DNA from: Echinometra lucunter
Lineage: Eukaryota > Echinodermata > Echinoidea > Camarodonta > Echinometridae
Length of the DNA: 64,000 nt
Direction of reading: 5' to 3'
Assembly: GCA_029962745.1 (NCBI GenBank)
Contig: CM057165.1
Location: 19,753,226 to 19,817,225 of the forward strand
Made by a program: the position numbers and the translations under genes. Positions 11,801 to 23,313 of the stretch are shown piece by piece. A model generated the notes under the pieces. The model had not been told where the DNA came from. It saw only the letters and a list, made by a program, of their open reading frames with translations, and made no database searches. Position 1 is the stretch's first letter, and every line of letters begins with the position of its first letter.

Positions 11801-14800
11801 GAAAATGTATTTCCCAATCTCTATATCTCCCTCTCTTTTTCTAGGTTCTCTCTCTCTTTCTCACTCTTTCTCTCATTTCACAACTCTCTTCATTTAAAAG
11901 CAGTCCTGGGGGTGTTTCATAAAGCTGTTCGTAAGTTACGAATGACTTTACGCACGACTGGTCATACCTTCTTGTGCTACATGTAAATGAATGAGAATCT
12001 GATTTCCACCCAAGAACATGTTCCAGTCGTTCGTAAAGTCGTTTGAAAAAAATAACAAATTCTTCAAAGAACAAAACCTTTTTTTAAATACTGCTATTCA
12101 AATCGTTCAAGGACAAGTATGAATACTGCAAACATCTTCAAAATTCAAATACCTGTGAGTACACACAAAATGCATTATTCAAGCAAACATGATATCAATG
12201 AGAGGACATGTATTTGTTAGGTACTCACTGGGTGATTTCAAGTTCGGTGTGCGGTGTTGGTGTTGGTGTTGAGAGCGTTGAAAGGCTCCTGAACCGAGCT
12301 CCAACACCGACGGTCAGGTTAGAGGGACGATACCGATCACCTTATCGATAGCTCAACACCGGGTGACGTCATACGCTATAGCGAAAGATCTCGACGATGA
12401 AATCATTTTCCCTCAGAATTTCTAATAAATCTACATCTTATTGGATTCGAATTGCATAATCATTTGAAGAATCCAAGGGGAAAAATATTACTCTTCCATG
12501 GAAAATATATGGTTTTGATTATACCAAGTTGTTTTGACTGCAAAATTGGTTTAACCACCAACATGTGATGAGTGGCCATAGCAAAGAGTGCCGCTGCTGC
12601 GCGAGGGACAAGCAGCAATAACATGTATGATTACAACACCAACACCAACACCGTACTTGAAATCATGAATTTCCTAATCCCTATAGGGGCTGGTGTTGGT
12701 GAATGGGGAAATTGCATGTAAATCGTCAACACGAACCGTGATACTCGGTTCAGCAGACGACATTCAACACCAGCGGACAACACAGACTACCGGAAATACG
12801 TCAAATTGTGCGAGGTCAACCCCAACACCAGCCTGATTTCAAGTTCGGTGTTGAGGCTGGTGTTGGTGTTCTCACAACACCAACACCAGCCTCCAACACC
12901 AAACTTGAAATCACCCACTGTGATGTATAAAGACACACACTTCATTAAAGTGCAAATAATTTACCCTCAAAGGGTCTATGATGTCAAAGCAATTATACAA
13001 AATACAGCTTGCCAAATCCTCCCCCCCCCCCCCCCCCCCCCGGACATCACGAAATATACCTTCTAAGACTCAATCGACAGCAAAGGCCAAATGGTTATGC
13101 CAAAAAAGCACATCACATTGTTTTTCTATGACAGAAAATTTAATTTAAAAATGAAAGCCCCCACTCAGCAAACTGCAAAAATACAGAACAATTAACAAAT
13201 TACAGGACCAGTAACAACCAGTTACAGATGTGGTGCTACAATAAATTAGGAAAGCAAAGCACAATAATATTGTGGAGCAGATTAGGTCAGAGCAGACAGG
13301 GGAAGAATATCTGTTTGGGTGATTAGTACCCAAGTGACTGTCAAACAATATCAAATGAGCAATGACTGAATACATTGTCTTACTGGCATTTTATTATCTG
13401 CATGAAATTCAAGGGAAGCAAGATCTTAAAAATGGAGTCCTGAAAAACTATGGGGATATTTTGTTGGGAAAAAAAAAGAGCAACTTGACAAAAATGTAGT
13501 CCTTGAATTAAATATCAGTAACATTTAAAAATTTCAAGATGATTTATTGTCATATAAAATACACAAAATGTGTCTTTCGGCATGGTAAGGTGCATAAATG
13601 AATAAAAATAATACAACATAAAGTAACCTATATACTGACATACACAAGACACATTTCAAGATAAAGACATTTAATCAAAATGGAATATAGAAATCCTATG
13701 TATTATCATTATTATTATTATAAAAACACATTTGATTTGATATATGATTCGAGTTCCTGTTTTTAGTACACCCGTGACAGGGGCCGCAGAACGTTTTTTG
13801 AAGTGGGGCTGTAGCTTCCTGACAGCCTGAAGATCTTGGGGTTATATGGTTTTGTAAACTAAAATGACCAATTTACAATTTAGAAACAAGATGTTTTTGT
13901 TTTGTCTTTGTTTTCTTTTTGAAATGTGAGCAAAGGAGGTCTGCAGTACCCCCCCCCGCTTTCACGACCCCTGCATGTCATCGATAAGTCGATTTTTAAT
14001 TACTAATAACAACCAGGTGATTAAACATAAAAAAAACGTGTGGGCCGTAGAACTCGTGGCGTGTACTTAAACTTGTGACACATTGGCATGAAATATGATT
14101 TCATAGATATAATGTAGAAATTCGCTCAGACTCGGGTGTTGTAAAATTTGTCCCACTGTAGAAAGTATTTCTTATAACTCCAAGGTAAAATTCAGAATGC
14201 TGAAATGAAAAAAATAATGTCATTTTATAGTCAAATGCCTCTTATGAAGTCTGGGAAAGGAAAAGGATACTGTATTTATTTAAGGCTTGTGTGTCTTTGT
14301 AGACAGATTCTTACTGTAAAAGACCTCGTGCTGCATAAAATATAGAGGGAAACTGCAAACTGCCCCCCCCCCCCCTTTCACAACCCCTGCATGACATCGA
14401 CAAGTTGATTTTTAATTACTAATAACAATCAGGTGATCAAACATCAAAAAACGTGTGGGCGGTAGGACACCTGGCATGTACTTAAACTTGTCACACATTG
14501 GCATGAAATATGATTTCATAGATATAATGTAAAAATTCGCTCAGACTCTGGTGTTGTAAAATTTGTCCCACTGTAGAAAGTCTTTCTTATAACTCCAAGG
14601 TAAAATTCAGAATGCTGAAACGAAAAAGTAATGTCATTTTATGGTCAAATGCCTCTTTTGAAGTCTGATTTGAGATCATCTGCTTAAATTCCTGATCTGG
14701 GGAAGCATGCCGCTGTAAGAACCATCATGACCATGGGATGGGTTTTGGTGGCACAGATGATAATGTTGGATACTGATGGACTGGGGAAGACACACTGCCA

Positions 14801-17800
14801 TACGACATGGGGGACTTGCATTTTCTTTTGTCTCCCTTTAGCTCTTCAGAACTTTTTTGTCTATCAGCCTGAAACTGGATCACGAATTCTACATTCCACA
14901 GAAGATGTGCACAGCTCCCTACAAAAAGAAAAGAAAAGAAATGAAACAGTGACACAAATACACCAGCCCATCAGCAAGCATTACATGGATTTTTTTTTTT
15001 TAAACCAGGCTAAAATAATTATCAAATTGACTTGTATAGGATTGCTGGGACATAATATCTCTTGTGAAAAAGGCACAAGGGCAGACATGGCAGAGTTAAG
15101 GTAAATCACTCTGTGAATTCTGACACCATATTATACTTCCTGAAATCTACTTTTAAAAAAAACCCAAAAAACTATAATATGATGACAAAGTGGCACAACT
15201 TTGCAAGTAACTATCAGCCATCCTTTATGATCATTTGGTTATGTTTTCATATATTTCCAAATCAGAATGGTTTTCCATAACCAAGACAAGCTTTCATATA
15301 GTTAGGTAATATTTTTTGAGTTCTTAAGAGATTGAAATATGAATGATTTTCCCCATAAACTAACTCAAATGATTTATAAGATATTCAAAAACTTCTTTAC
15401 AAAGTCCCGATTCCAAAAAGGGGATGTCGGGGTAAAATAATCATTCTGTGCTATATAATTGATTACAAATAAAACTGAAAATACACTCTTTAAAAAAATC
15501 AGTAAAAATGACTAGATAAAAGGGTCAGCTGGGTGCAACTAAAATACTAGTCTTTTTATATATATATATATATTTTTTTACTATATTTCAGTCATTTGTG
15601 ACTATTTTCTGGTATTATTTTGACGAGTATGTAGTAACTTTTATGACTAGATATATCAGTTGAACCCAGCTGACTAGTCATCTAGTCATTTTGACTGATT
15701 TGTTTTAGAGTGTAACTTACTCTCACACATGTTGCATACAAGTGAAATGAAGACCACTGGTACATCAGAAGTTTTTTCCAAGGGGTTGGCACCACTTCAA
15801 TTTCATACTTTCCATCCTTCTTTCTCATGTAGCTGCGTCTCTTGGAACAGTCTTGATCTTAAATGGCTCATCTCCTGATACATTTAGCACCTTCTACTGT
15901 AAATTAAAGAAAGGAAAAGGATACTGTATTTTGCAATTTATTTAAGAAGATTTGGCAATAGGATATTCTTTGGTCAGGACAAGAAACAAAAATAGAAAAT
16001 CAAATGAATAAAAAATAAGAAAAATGACAGTAATGATTAGAATAATTATGACAATAATAATATTGCTGTCAATAATGAAAGAAAAAAACGTGAATAATTA
16101 AATCAATGAATGGTGATAATCGTTACAGAATTAATCTAGTAGCAAAACAACCTTAACAGGAAAAAGCATGTGCTTGCCTTGATATTTACGCATACAAAAA
16201 AAAAAAAAAAAAGAATGTTGTTTTTATGGGGGGGGGGGAGTGTAGCTAGTGGCTGTGCATAAATATACCTATAAAAGTGTCAAAGTTGGTTATCACTTTT
16301 TCATTTCCTATCTAAAACTGTGGAATCTATAAGTTCAGAGTTGAAGGAAGAAGAAGTAAAAAAAAAATTAAAAAAAAATTACCAGATATGTCAGGTTTGC
16401 TGGCCACCTCTTGAATCTTGGCTTGTGTATCTTTGTAGACAGATTCTTACTGTAAAAGACCTCATGCTGCAAAAATATAGAGGGAAACTGCATATCAATA
16501 GACAGATTCATTAATGCAAAAGATGGGTAGAAAGTTGACAAAACCAAGGATAACGATATCAATCACCCCCCCCCCCCCCCCCGCCTGGTCATGTAAGACT
16601 CACCCAATTAACAATGACATACCAAGAGAAAAATACTGATTATTTATTCAAAATGCCAGAGTTTTACTTCCATGGAACACTTTGTCTAACATGCATGTAG
16701 TCACAGAGACTCTCTATAATCCTCCCCCCCCCCCCAAATGTTCTGTTGTGCTATGTCATACTCATGGACATGCTTCTAATTCTGCAGACTTGTCTTCCCG
16801 CCCTCTCTGTTTCTCTGAAAATGATAAACACTGCTAACTCCGGGTGCTCTACATGTATATTTTAAGTTTATAGGCTTATTTAGCAAATTGATTGATAAAT
16901 GGTGGAAAGAATTCATTTTGTATTTGGTGGAAAGAATTCATTTTGTATTTTTGTAACCCCCCCCCCCCCCCCGATCTCTAACCCTAACTGTTACTGCTAA
17001 CATTATGTTAGTAGGGAAGAGTTACTCGTCCCCTGTCCCTAGGGAGCCTGTTATAGTAATACGGCCTAAATCCCAACCCCCACTCACATTTGGAAAGGGT
17101 AGGGGTGTGTGGTCCCAAAATCTGAAACCATACCCTTATAAGATTAAGAACTGAAGTTGCTTACGAGCTGAAGGGCTTAAGAACTAGTCTACATGTAAAT
17201 GGCCCTCTCCAAATGGGGGTCTTGGGAACCCTTGGGAACGGGATCTAAATGATTTTCGGGTTTACAGAAAGAGCGATAAAACCAGAGAATAAGAGATTTC
17301 AGCTGCGTACCATAGGAACGGGTTGGTCAATGAAAAAGATATGCTTTGGAACGTCTGGCAAGACGTGAAAAGGGAGCCTTAATGGCCACACAAAGGAGTA
17401 AACCCAAATATCTAACCTTAGGTCCAACTTTAGATCAAACTTGGATAGACCCTATGTTAAGCTAGCTAAGAAGTTCGGTCTGACTCTAAGTGAGGTTGAG
17501 ATAGTGAGGTCTAAGTTCCAGTCTAATAGGCCTAACCTAAACAATGTCAAAAGTGAACGCTCTAAGACTAAAAAAAAGTCTCAACCCAGACTGAACTAGA
17601 TCTTAACTAAAGTTAGACCTAACTTAACAATAACAGTCAACCATAATTGTTAACTTTAACTTTATAGTGTTAATCTAGTAACAGTTTAATAGAGATCTCG
17701 ATTCATTTTGTTCACTAACGTTAGTAAGACACTAACGTTAGTCCTAGATCTATTTAGCAACTAACATGTTAGTAACACTAACATTAACAATAACAGTTAG

Positions 17801-19252
17801 ATCGAGATTCTAACAGTTAATGTCTATATGAAACTTACCACAGAGAAATTTCCGGCAACCTTTCAAACCAAAGCATCAGGACAAAATCAGACAAAACTGT
17901 TATTGTCGATATGCAGCTAGCTGGCTGGACGAAAACTTGGACTTATTTATGTGTAGCTCTATGAGAGTTTTTGTGCGGTGCGATAAAATTATTTACACGT
18001 AAAATCCCATAGAGTTTGGTCTAAATGAAGAAGAAAGTTTCTTGCCATCAATTAAACAAAGTAGGAGAAATGTGACGTCACCGCAAATCCTCCACACTGA
18101 TTGGTTAATGGCCTAAGAGTCGTGTGTCGTGCTGGCAAAAATCGCTCACAGAGCGATTTCCTGAAACGGCTCAAAACGTCATGCACGACACAGTCGGTAA
18201 TGGTGTCGTGGCAGTGTGCACGATGCTATACGATTTGCATATAGAGCGATTTTTTAAAAGTCGTTCATGTCGTCTTGTCGTGTCGTTTTGTCGAATGTCG
18301 GATCCGGTGTGTGAAGGCCTTAACACTGTAGCAAAGACTTGCAAGAAATGAACAACATAGTGTTACATGTAGGGTGCATTATGTGAGAGAAAATTTGAAA
18401 TAAGGACATGAACAACGCCAAAGCTCAACTGTGTTGTTGTTTTGGGGGAAGTTTTTTTTCAAAAATTAATGTCAATTAACCATATCACAAAGATGTTAAT
18501 TTTGACATGCATTGTATTGCTTACATTGGCTAAATGTAATTGTTGAGATAGACATTAGCACTGTACAATAACTCATTGTCCTGGTTATTACTTTTGATAC
18601 ATGTCCATTGCCCTATTAACCACATTCAAGAAATTAAGAATGTGGCAAATTTGATGCTGTCATTGTGTTGTTTTGTTCATTACGTTAGATTATGTAAGAG
18701 GCTATTGTAGCGATCACTCAATTTAATAGGCACTGAAGTAGGCTCTTGAAATTGCCCACTTGGAATTTTTAAATTGCTTTTGTGTATGTGTTTAGTTTTA
18801 ATTTTGATTTCACTGTTTGGACATCAAAATGTTCTTAGTTGTTTATTAGCACACATGAGCGATTACATGAATATACTCTAAAATTTACCAAGCAGTGTCG
18901 CATGCATGTATTATTTATATGATCTTAGTAAGATGTGAATACATTTAAAATTCATGCAAATATGCAGAGAGGACCCCTTTGGACACCTTTGAAAAACAGC
19001 TATTAGCTGACAAGAGCTATCCAACTCATAAGTGGTGAATAAATAAATCAAATCAAATCAAATCAAATCAGAGGTTGCTGAATGAATGCAGTTTTACTAA
19101 ATTAGCATTCCGCGTCTTGTCTGCACCCTAGTGAATGCCAGGTTTTAGATGCTCTAAACCTGTAACATGCGTTACGTGCCCGATGGAGAAGAAAGTACCC
19201 TTTTTACGCGTTTTCATGTATGCGGATGATATACAGGCCCCAATGAGGCATA

Positions 19253-19285
<33 letters not shown>

Positions 19286-22200
19286 AGAATGTTAGTGGTT
19301 TATAGTGCATATGGTGAACTAAAAATTGGTTTTGAGTGTTATGGGCTAGTTTTGCATAGTGTTTTCATGTGGAATTGAGTGTAAGAAATGTACATACATT
19401 GCATGCATTTTTTGATATTATTCTTTGTGATCTAAGTAAGATGTGAATGTATTCAGATGTACGCACCAAGGAGCTAGGATTGATGGAACCCAGGACACTA
19501 GCTTGTCAGTTTTTTGAAAGTTGTGTCCTTCCAACTTGATGACTTGAAGACTTTCGAAAAAAGGCATTAGCACAACAGTCTTGACACCACTATTTCTTAT
19601 AATGGGGAATCATATAAAAATTTTATAAGACTTTTTCTTTCGTTTTTTTTTTTCTATCTGCAGATCCTGGTCAGCCGAAATTCTTTGTGGGGTGGGGGCC
19701 CGAAGGTCAAATGGTTACGAATGGGAAAGGGTACGCGTACAACACAGCAGTTAGCCTTTCCAAAGAATTTTCAAAAGATGGCATGCAGGTCTTTGTGTTT
19801 TCGCAGCGTCAGATGAACTACGCAGACAAAGTGTTTGAAATTGAGACTGGTAGAAATAGGTATGATAACACTCTCAGAGAGACTGTGCTCATACATTTAC
19901 ATGGGCATAATTGGGGGGGGGGGAGACAGGGGACATTTCCCTAGTGTCCTCCCCCCCAAAAAAAAAAAAAAAAATCAAAAAGATTGATACCCCTGTAGGT
20001 GTATAGTGAATGAAATATTTTCCTGTGGGGGGGGGGCATGAAAAGCTGCTTGGGATATGATGGAGAAGCCAGAGGAAATAAGAAGGAGAGAGTAAAGGAG
20101 AGAAACAGGAATGGGGAGGGGAGAGGGGCAGGGAGAGAGAGAGAGAGAGAGAGATAAGAGTTAATGTGGCGAGGGAGAGTGAAAGGGGCAGAGGAAAAAC
20201 AGGGGAGAAAGAGAAAAATAAAGGGGGTTGGAGGGCCTTGAGAAATTGAAGGATGAAAAATAAAAGAAGGACCATATGCTACAGGAATACAAGTGCAGTT
20301 TAAACAGAAAGAGAGAGAGAGAGAGAGAAAAAATATTCAGAAAAAAAAAAATTAACAGAGAGAGGAAAAATATTCTTACACGTTATATGTCTGTCTTGTG
20401 TGTTAAAATCAAGCAGTTAAGCCATAGCTACAACGAGAAGACAACAAATATACTCTCATTTTTTATCACTGAACCGCTATTCCTTCTCTCCGTCCTCTAG
20501 GATATCTTCTGGTTCCTGGTTAAGCACCGGCTGGTTTACCATGATCCTGTCTCGTGCTATCTGTGAGGAGATCACAGTGTTTGGAATGGTCACTGAGGAT
20601 CATTGCAAGTAAGTTTCTTTTGGAAAATGTAATTTTTGTCGAGCCACCAAGGTGGGGAGAGATTAAGGGATCCTTAATTAGCGGTATCTGTCCGTCTATC
20701 ATCCGTCTGTCCCTAATGCTTTTTGAACTTGCGTAACTTTGCGACCATTTGCCCGTTTGCAACTAAACTTGGATGGTAGATGCCTTACAGGGACCTCAGT
20801 GTTATTTATGGGTCAAAGGTCATGTATGTAAATCAAAGGTCAATTCTTGGAATTTCATTAATAATCATCTGTTACTTTACTAGAATTAGAATTAGGAGAA
20901 GGCTAGAAGGAATTTAGGCTAGAATAGAATTACTAGAAGGGGAGACACATTATGGTTGTCTTGTTTAAAATCTCATTCCAATGATTTCCTGAGAATTTTA
21001 TAGTCCCATGGAAATGATATGCTGAGAGTCGTACAGATGTGGAGCACACATTCTACAGACATCAATCATCCTCTTTCTCTTCCCTTGTCCCCCTCTCCAG
21101 CCTATTCTCTTCCCTGGCAGGTTAGTTGCTTTCTGGGTATTCCATTTTCTATGGGTAAATTTACTCAACCTTGTTCATAGGAATAGATGACCTTTAATCT
21201 GATTGATTTGGGGTTTATTGGTTGGAAAATATAGGCTGACACATCTCCCTTGTTCCACTGGTCAGTCAATGCCCCAACTCTCTTCTTCTTCTTCTTCTTC
21301 TCTCTCTCTCTCTCTCTTTTTCTCTCTCTTTCTCCCCCTCTCCTCGTTTCCTCTTCCGCTCTCTGTCTTTCCTTCTTTCTCTCTATTCCTCCCCCCTCTC
21401 GCTTTCCTTCCCAAATTGCTAGCATGAGTGACATTTTTGTCTTTCCTTGACATTTATTATTTTATGGATTCTAGTTTAAGTAGACAACCAGGGCAAGCAA
21501 CCCTTATCAAACTCTTTAACTCCTTCAGTGATGTCCTTCCCAGAGATACGTAAGAAGGCTCAACACATTTCATCACTTATTTTTTACAGGCCTTCAAATG
21601 TTCAAATTCTGTCAGATGTTAATCTGTGACAAACTGATCAGGGTCATGCATATTTCTCTTTTCATCTCTCTCTTTCTCTCTCTCTTTCCATCCCAGTCTA
21701 TAAATCTTTCTTTCAGTCTTTCTTCATCCCAATCTTTTTCTCTTTTTTCCACCCCTCTCTCTCTCTCACTCTCTCTCTCTCTCCCTCCCTGTCATAGCAA
21801 CGCCTTTACCATACATTATTCTAGTTAACTACCATACCCACTTTGTATGTGTTGTATCAGATGGCTGCAATCAAAAGTGATTATTTATTGGCAAGGGCCA
21901 TATCAGATGTGATTATTTACATGGATACAGCCTGTCTGATATAGCAAGTATCATGTATGTACTCTGTCTTGCTTTGGCAAGAGGGTCATTTGTTCGCGTC
22001 AGCATTGAAGAAATATACATCGTAGAGTTTAACCCTTCTTTGCTACTCGTGCACTTTCATATAGGAAATTCATAGACTGTGAGTCATTGTCTCATTTCTG
22101 AATTTGGAATAACGATTTCTGGATTTGGAATAACGATGTCATACTTTAATTTGGCTGAAGGATAAACTATTTTTTTTAAAAGATTGTGTGGGATTTTTGG

Positions 22201-23007
22201 CATAGAAAATTCATCAGCAGAAGAGTGAAAGAAAATTTGTTTAATAATTGATGCCAATTTGAAGAGGCAAAGCCAGAACTGATTCATTCTGCTATTGCTT
22301 TTGCAGGAAAAACTCCTCCAAAGTGCTACCGGTCTTAGGGAGTGTTTGTTATATGAGAGGAACAAAAATTTTATACTGTGATACTTTTTAAAAATAAATT
22401 TAATAGGTGCCAATTTGAGGTTTTTGATTTGATTTATTTTCTTCTGCATTCATACAAAATTTTTCGGTAACACTTTTAGAATAAAATTAAAATGTACTTA
22501 TTGACATTGAATCATAAATAAACAAGTATATGTAACAATCATTTTTCAAAAACAAACACGAAATGATAAATTGTTAAATAATTGTAATTCATCAAACATA
22601 AAATCATTTGCCGTAGAAGGTCCGCCATTGTAACCAATTCGCTTGAAAATGTGGCAGCCCCATACAAATATTAAGAAACAGATAAACATGTTTAATCAGC
22701 ATAATGATGATGATGTTGAGGACAAAACGATGATGATGATGATGATGATGATGATGATAATGATAATGATAATGGTAGCCAAGCTGATTCATTTTATACT
22801 TGCTTTTCCAGGAAAAACCCCTCCTCCAAAGTGCCCTACCACTACTACCAGACAAATGGTCATCGGGAGTGTTCCATGTACCAAAACAACGAGAAGGCGA
22901 AGAAGAATGGCCATCGCTTCATGACAGAAAAATCTGTCTTCGCTCGCTGGTCCAAGCTCGAACCGAAGATTTCATTCCGGTACCCGGATTGGTCAGCAGA
23001 CGAATGA
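8280..23007 (+). CDS. ST6GALNAC: ST6GALNAC-like sialyltransferase (GT29), five exons, complete coding sequence
   Basis: Exons 8280-8837, 10057-10279, 19664-19859, 20501-20608 and 22812-23007 join in frame to 426 residues. The family transfers sialic acid from CMP-sialic acid to GalNAc on glycoproteins or gangliosides in the Golgi lumen. Visible features are a hydrophobic anchor at about residues 2-19; a long Ser/Thr/Asn-rich stem to about 186; sialylmotif L from about 191 (CPKCAYVSSSG, then CVIRMNNAPT); motif S (STGWFTMIL..CEEITVFGMV) from about 330; and motif VS (HYYQTNGHREC) from about 372, with a conserved final-lobe motif near FMTEKSVFARW. The catalytic lobe most resembles ST6GALNAC3/5/6. 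The stem, about 165 residues, is much longer than in vertebrate relatives of about 300-340 residues. Acceptor specificity cannot be read from sequence. The start is ATG 8280; an upstream exon spliced to 8268 could add a short cytosolic tail. Confidence 0.93.
9117..9398. mobile_element. GC-rich MITE in sialyltransferase intron 1
   Basis: The left arm (..CCACTTGACCGAAG.. to GAAGGCCCGCGAGGCCGA at about 9175) is the reverse complement of the right arm (TCGGCCTCGCGGGCCTTCGG from about 9357). The arms are about 45 bp and GC-rich in otherwise AT-rich DNA; the interior is AT-rich and non-coding. Confidence 0.65.
10057..10279 (+). CDS. ST6GALNAC: Sialyltransferase exon 2 (sialylmotif L)
   Basis: Acceptor TTTAG precedes 10057 and donor GTGAGG follows 10279; the exon ends in phase 1. 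It encodes the donor-nucleotide-binding sialylmotif L, with the conserved Cys of CPKCAYV and the CVIRMNNAPT..DVGSKTTVRVVAHS core. Conservation in the catalytic fold is very strong, in contrast to the stem exon. Confidence 0.95.
10281..11298. other. Sialyltransferase intron 2, first part
   Basis: AT-rich intron. Poly-T runs lie near 11090-11112. No exon or structured repeat was recognised. Confidence 0.5.
11299..11460 (+). mobile_element. Transposon end, CACACACCGGATCC type (left)
   Basis: Begins TTAAGGCCTCCACACACCGG at about 11299 and continues through repeated CGACATCCGACA motifs. Its reverse complement, about 45 bp long, occurs at 18283-18330. This is either one end of a 7-kb element or a MITE fragment on its own. 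Confidence 0.55.
11905..12046. mobile_element. MITE family C-like copy
   Basis: The left end CTGGGGGTGTTTCATAAAGC and the internal GTTACGAATGACTTTACGCA match family C. The right half carries CGTTCGTAAAGTCGTTTG but lacks the final CACCCCC end. Confidence 0.6.
12226..12920. mobile_element. MITE with GTGTTGG-rich inverted ends
   Basis: The left end CACTGGGTGATTTCAAGTT and right end AACTTGAAATCACCCACTG are inverted repeats. Two further copies of the same end lie inside: an inverted one at about 12645-12665, and a forward one at about 12833 that folds with the right end. Runs of the hexamer GGTGTT or its complement line the arms. It is non-coding. Confidence 0.7.
13021..13040. repeat. Poly-C tract
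   Basis: About 22 consecutive C residues. Similar long C or G tracts occur near 4501, 16567, 16960, 19254, 23967, 36810 and 55630. Confidence 0.9.
13949..14672 (+). repeat. Direct duplication, about 306-bp units 416 bp apart
   Basis: 13949-14254 and 14365-14672 share long near-identical stretches, such as TTGGCATGAAATATGATTTC and CCACTGTAGAAAGT. Both copies start beside a C run (CCCCCCC). The 110-bp spacer is part of another duplication (see 14281-14362). Confidence 0.85.
14281..14362 (+). repeat. Dispersed duplicate of 16425-16500
   Basis: The phrase GTAGACAGATTCTTACTGTA, with about 60 flanking bases, recurs at 16425-16500. Sequence before it (AAGGATACTGTATTT) recurs at 15917, so one copy has lost or the other gained roughly 500 bp. 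Confidence 0.75.
15482..15714. mobile_element. MITE with TACACTC ends
   Basis: The left arm from 15482 (TACACTCTTTAAAAAAATCA) pairs with the right arm ending TTAGAGTGTA at 15714; about 60 bp each side match imperfectly, including GTCAGCTGGGT / ACCCAGCTGAC. A (TA)n stretch lies near the centre. TA-initial ends suggest Tc1/mariner-type mobilisation; this is inference. Confidence 0.75.
16500..18120. other. Sialyltransferase intron 2, middle part
   Basis: Contains poly-C tracts near 16567, 16724 and 16960 and a stretch at 17400-17825 enriched in TAACNTTAG-like words (ACTAACGTTAGT occurs twice, near 17715 and 17730). No exon is recognised. Confidence 0.45.
18124..18331 (-). mobile_element. Transposon end, CACACACCGGATCC type (right)
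   Basis: Ends TCGGATCCGGTGTGTGAAGG then CCTTAA, the reverse complement of the end at 11299. The inner part carries GTCGTGTCGT-type words and two copies of CGATTT flanked by AGAGCG. Confidence 0.55.
18332..19663. other. Sialyltransferase intron 2, last part
   Basis: AT-rich, with AAATC short tandem units near 19050 and a 28-base C run at 19254. No exon is recognised before the one at 19664. Confidence 0.5.
19664..19859 (+). CDS. ST6GALNAC: Sialyltransferase exon 3
   Basis: Acceptor CTGCAG precedes it. The split Asp codon restores DPGQPKFFVGWGPEG, matching the FWGP segment of ST6GALNAC proteins, and the exon ends ..FEIETGRNR. Of two possible donors, only the GTATGA after 19859 gives the phase 2 that exon 4 needs; the nearer GTAGAA would break the frame. 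Confidence 0.92.
20080..20350. repeat. Polypurine (GA-rich) tract in intron 3
   Basis: Mostly A and G on the + strand, with pure GA runs near 20134 and 20310. It lies 220 bp after exon 3 and before exon 4. Confidence 0.85.
20501..20608 (+). CDS. ST6GALNAC: Sialyltransferase exon 4 (sialylmotif S)
   Basis: 108 bases between CCTCTAG and GTAAGT. It encodes WLSTGWFTMILSRAICEEI and TVFGMVTEDHC, the S motif that contacts donor and acceptor. The Cys in this motif forms the family's conserved disulphide with motif L. Confidence 0.95.
21280..21410. repeat. Polypyrimidine (CTT/CT) tract in intron 4
   Basis: CTT triplets followed by CT dinucleotides and CT-rich sequence. A similar CT tract lies at 21655-21790. 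Open frames across these are low-complexity artefacts. Confidence 0.85.
21655..21795. repeat. CT-rich microsatellite in intron 4
   Basis: Imperfect (CT)n with TTTC and CATC interruptions, densest at 21753-21785. Confidence 0.85.
22270..22340 (+). pseudogene. Possible decayed duplicate of the exon 5 acceptor region
   Basis: The sequence GAACTGATTCATTCTGCTATTGCTTTTGCAGGAAAAACTCC..CCAAAGTGC parallels AGCTGATTCATTTTATACTTGCTTTTCCAGGAAAAACCCC..CCAAAGTGCC at 22780-22840. Only about 60 bases match, including the start of exon 5 (KNPSSKV), after which similarity stops. The same intron phrase also recurs with a decayed continuation, so it looks like a partial exon copy with no coding role. Confidence 0.55.
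22727..22775. repeat. (GAT)n microsatellite in intron 4
   Basis: Ten or more GAT units followed by AATGAT units, ending about 40 bp before exon 5. The flanking GCTGATTCATTTTATACTTGCTTTTCCAG resembles about 22277-22308, a second GCTTTTGCAGG acceptor-like site, suggesting a duplicated acceptor region. Confidence 0.75.
22812..23007 (+). CDS. ST6GALNAC: Sialyltransferase exon 5 (VS motif and C-terminus)
   Basis: It follows acceptor TTTTCCAG. It encodes VPYHYYQTNGHRECSMY, with the catalytic-base His of the VS motif, then RFMTEKSVFARW and a short tail ending DWSADE and TGA at 23005-23007. Other frames across this exon are shadows. Confidence 0.95.
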
Positions 23008-23067
23008 AATGGCTGGGAATGTTATCATGGCAAGAAGAAAACATCTCATCTATAACTTATAGATGAG

Positions 23068-23313
23068 ATGCCCTATTTTGACAAAAGGAAGTAAGTGACA
23101 TATCAACGAAAATTGAGTTAGTGATATTTCATATTTTACCTAGTGTGTACTTCTTCCAGACCAAATTTTAGGCATGAACACTCATCCTACTGAGAGCTAT
23201 GTTAGGCAAGACATCATGGTAAAGCATTGATGCTAGTGTAAATGACAGATACATTTTGCTCTTTTACAAGAAATGTCACTTTTGTCACTTACTTCCTTTT
23301 TTCAAAGTAGGGC
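23068..23313. mobile_element. MITE in the sialyltransferase 3' UTR or just beyond
   Basis: The left end GCCCTATTTTGACAAAAGGA at 23069 is the inverted partner of TCCTTTTTTCAAAGTAGGGC ending 23313, with about 31-bp arms. It begins about 60 bp after the stop codon, so it probably lies in the 3' UTR. Confidence 0.7.
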
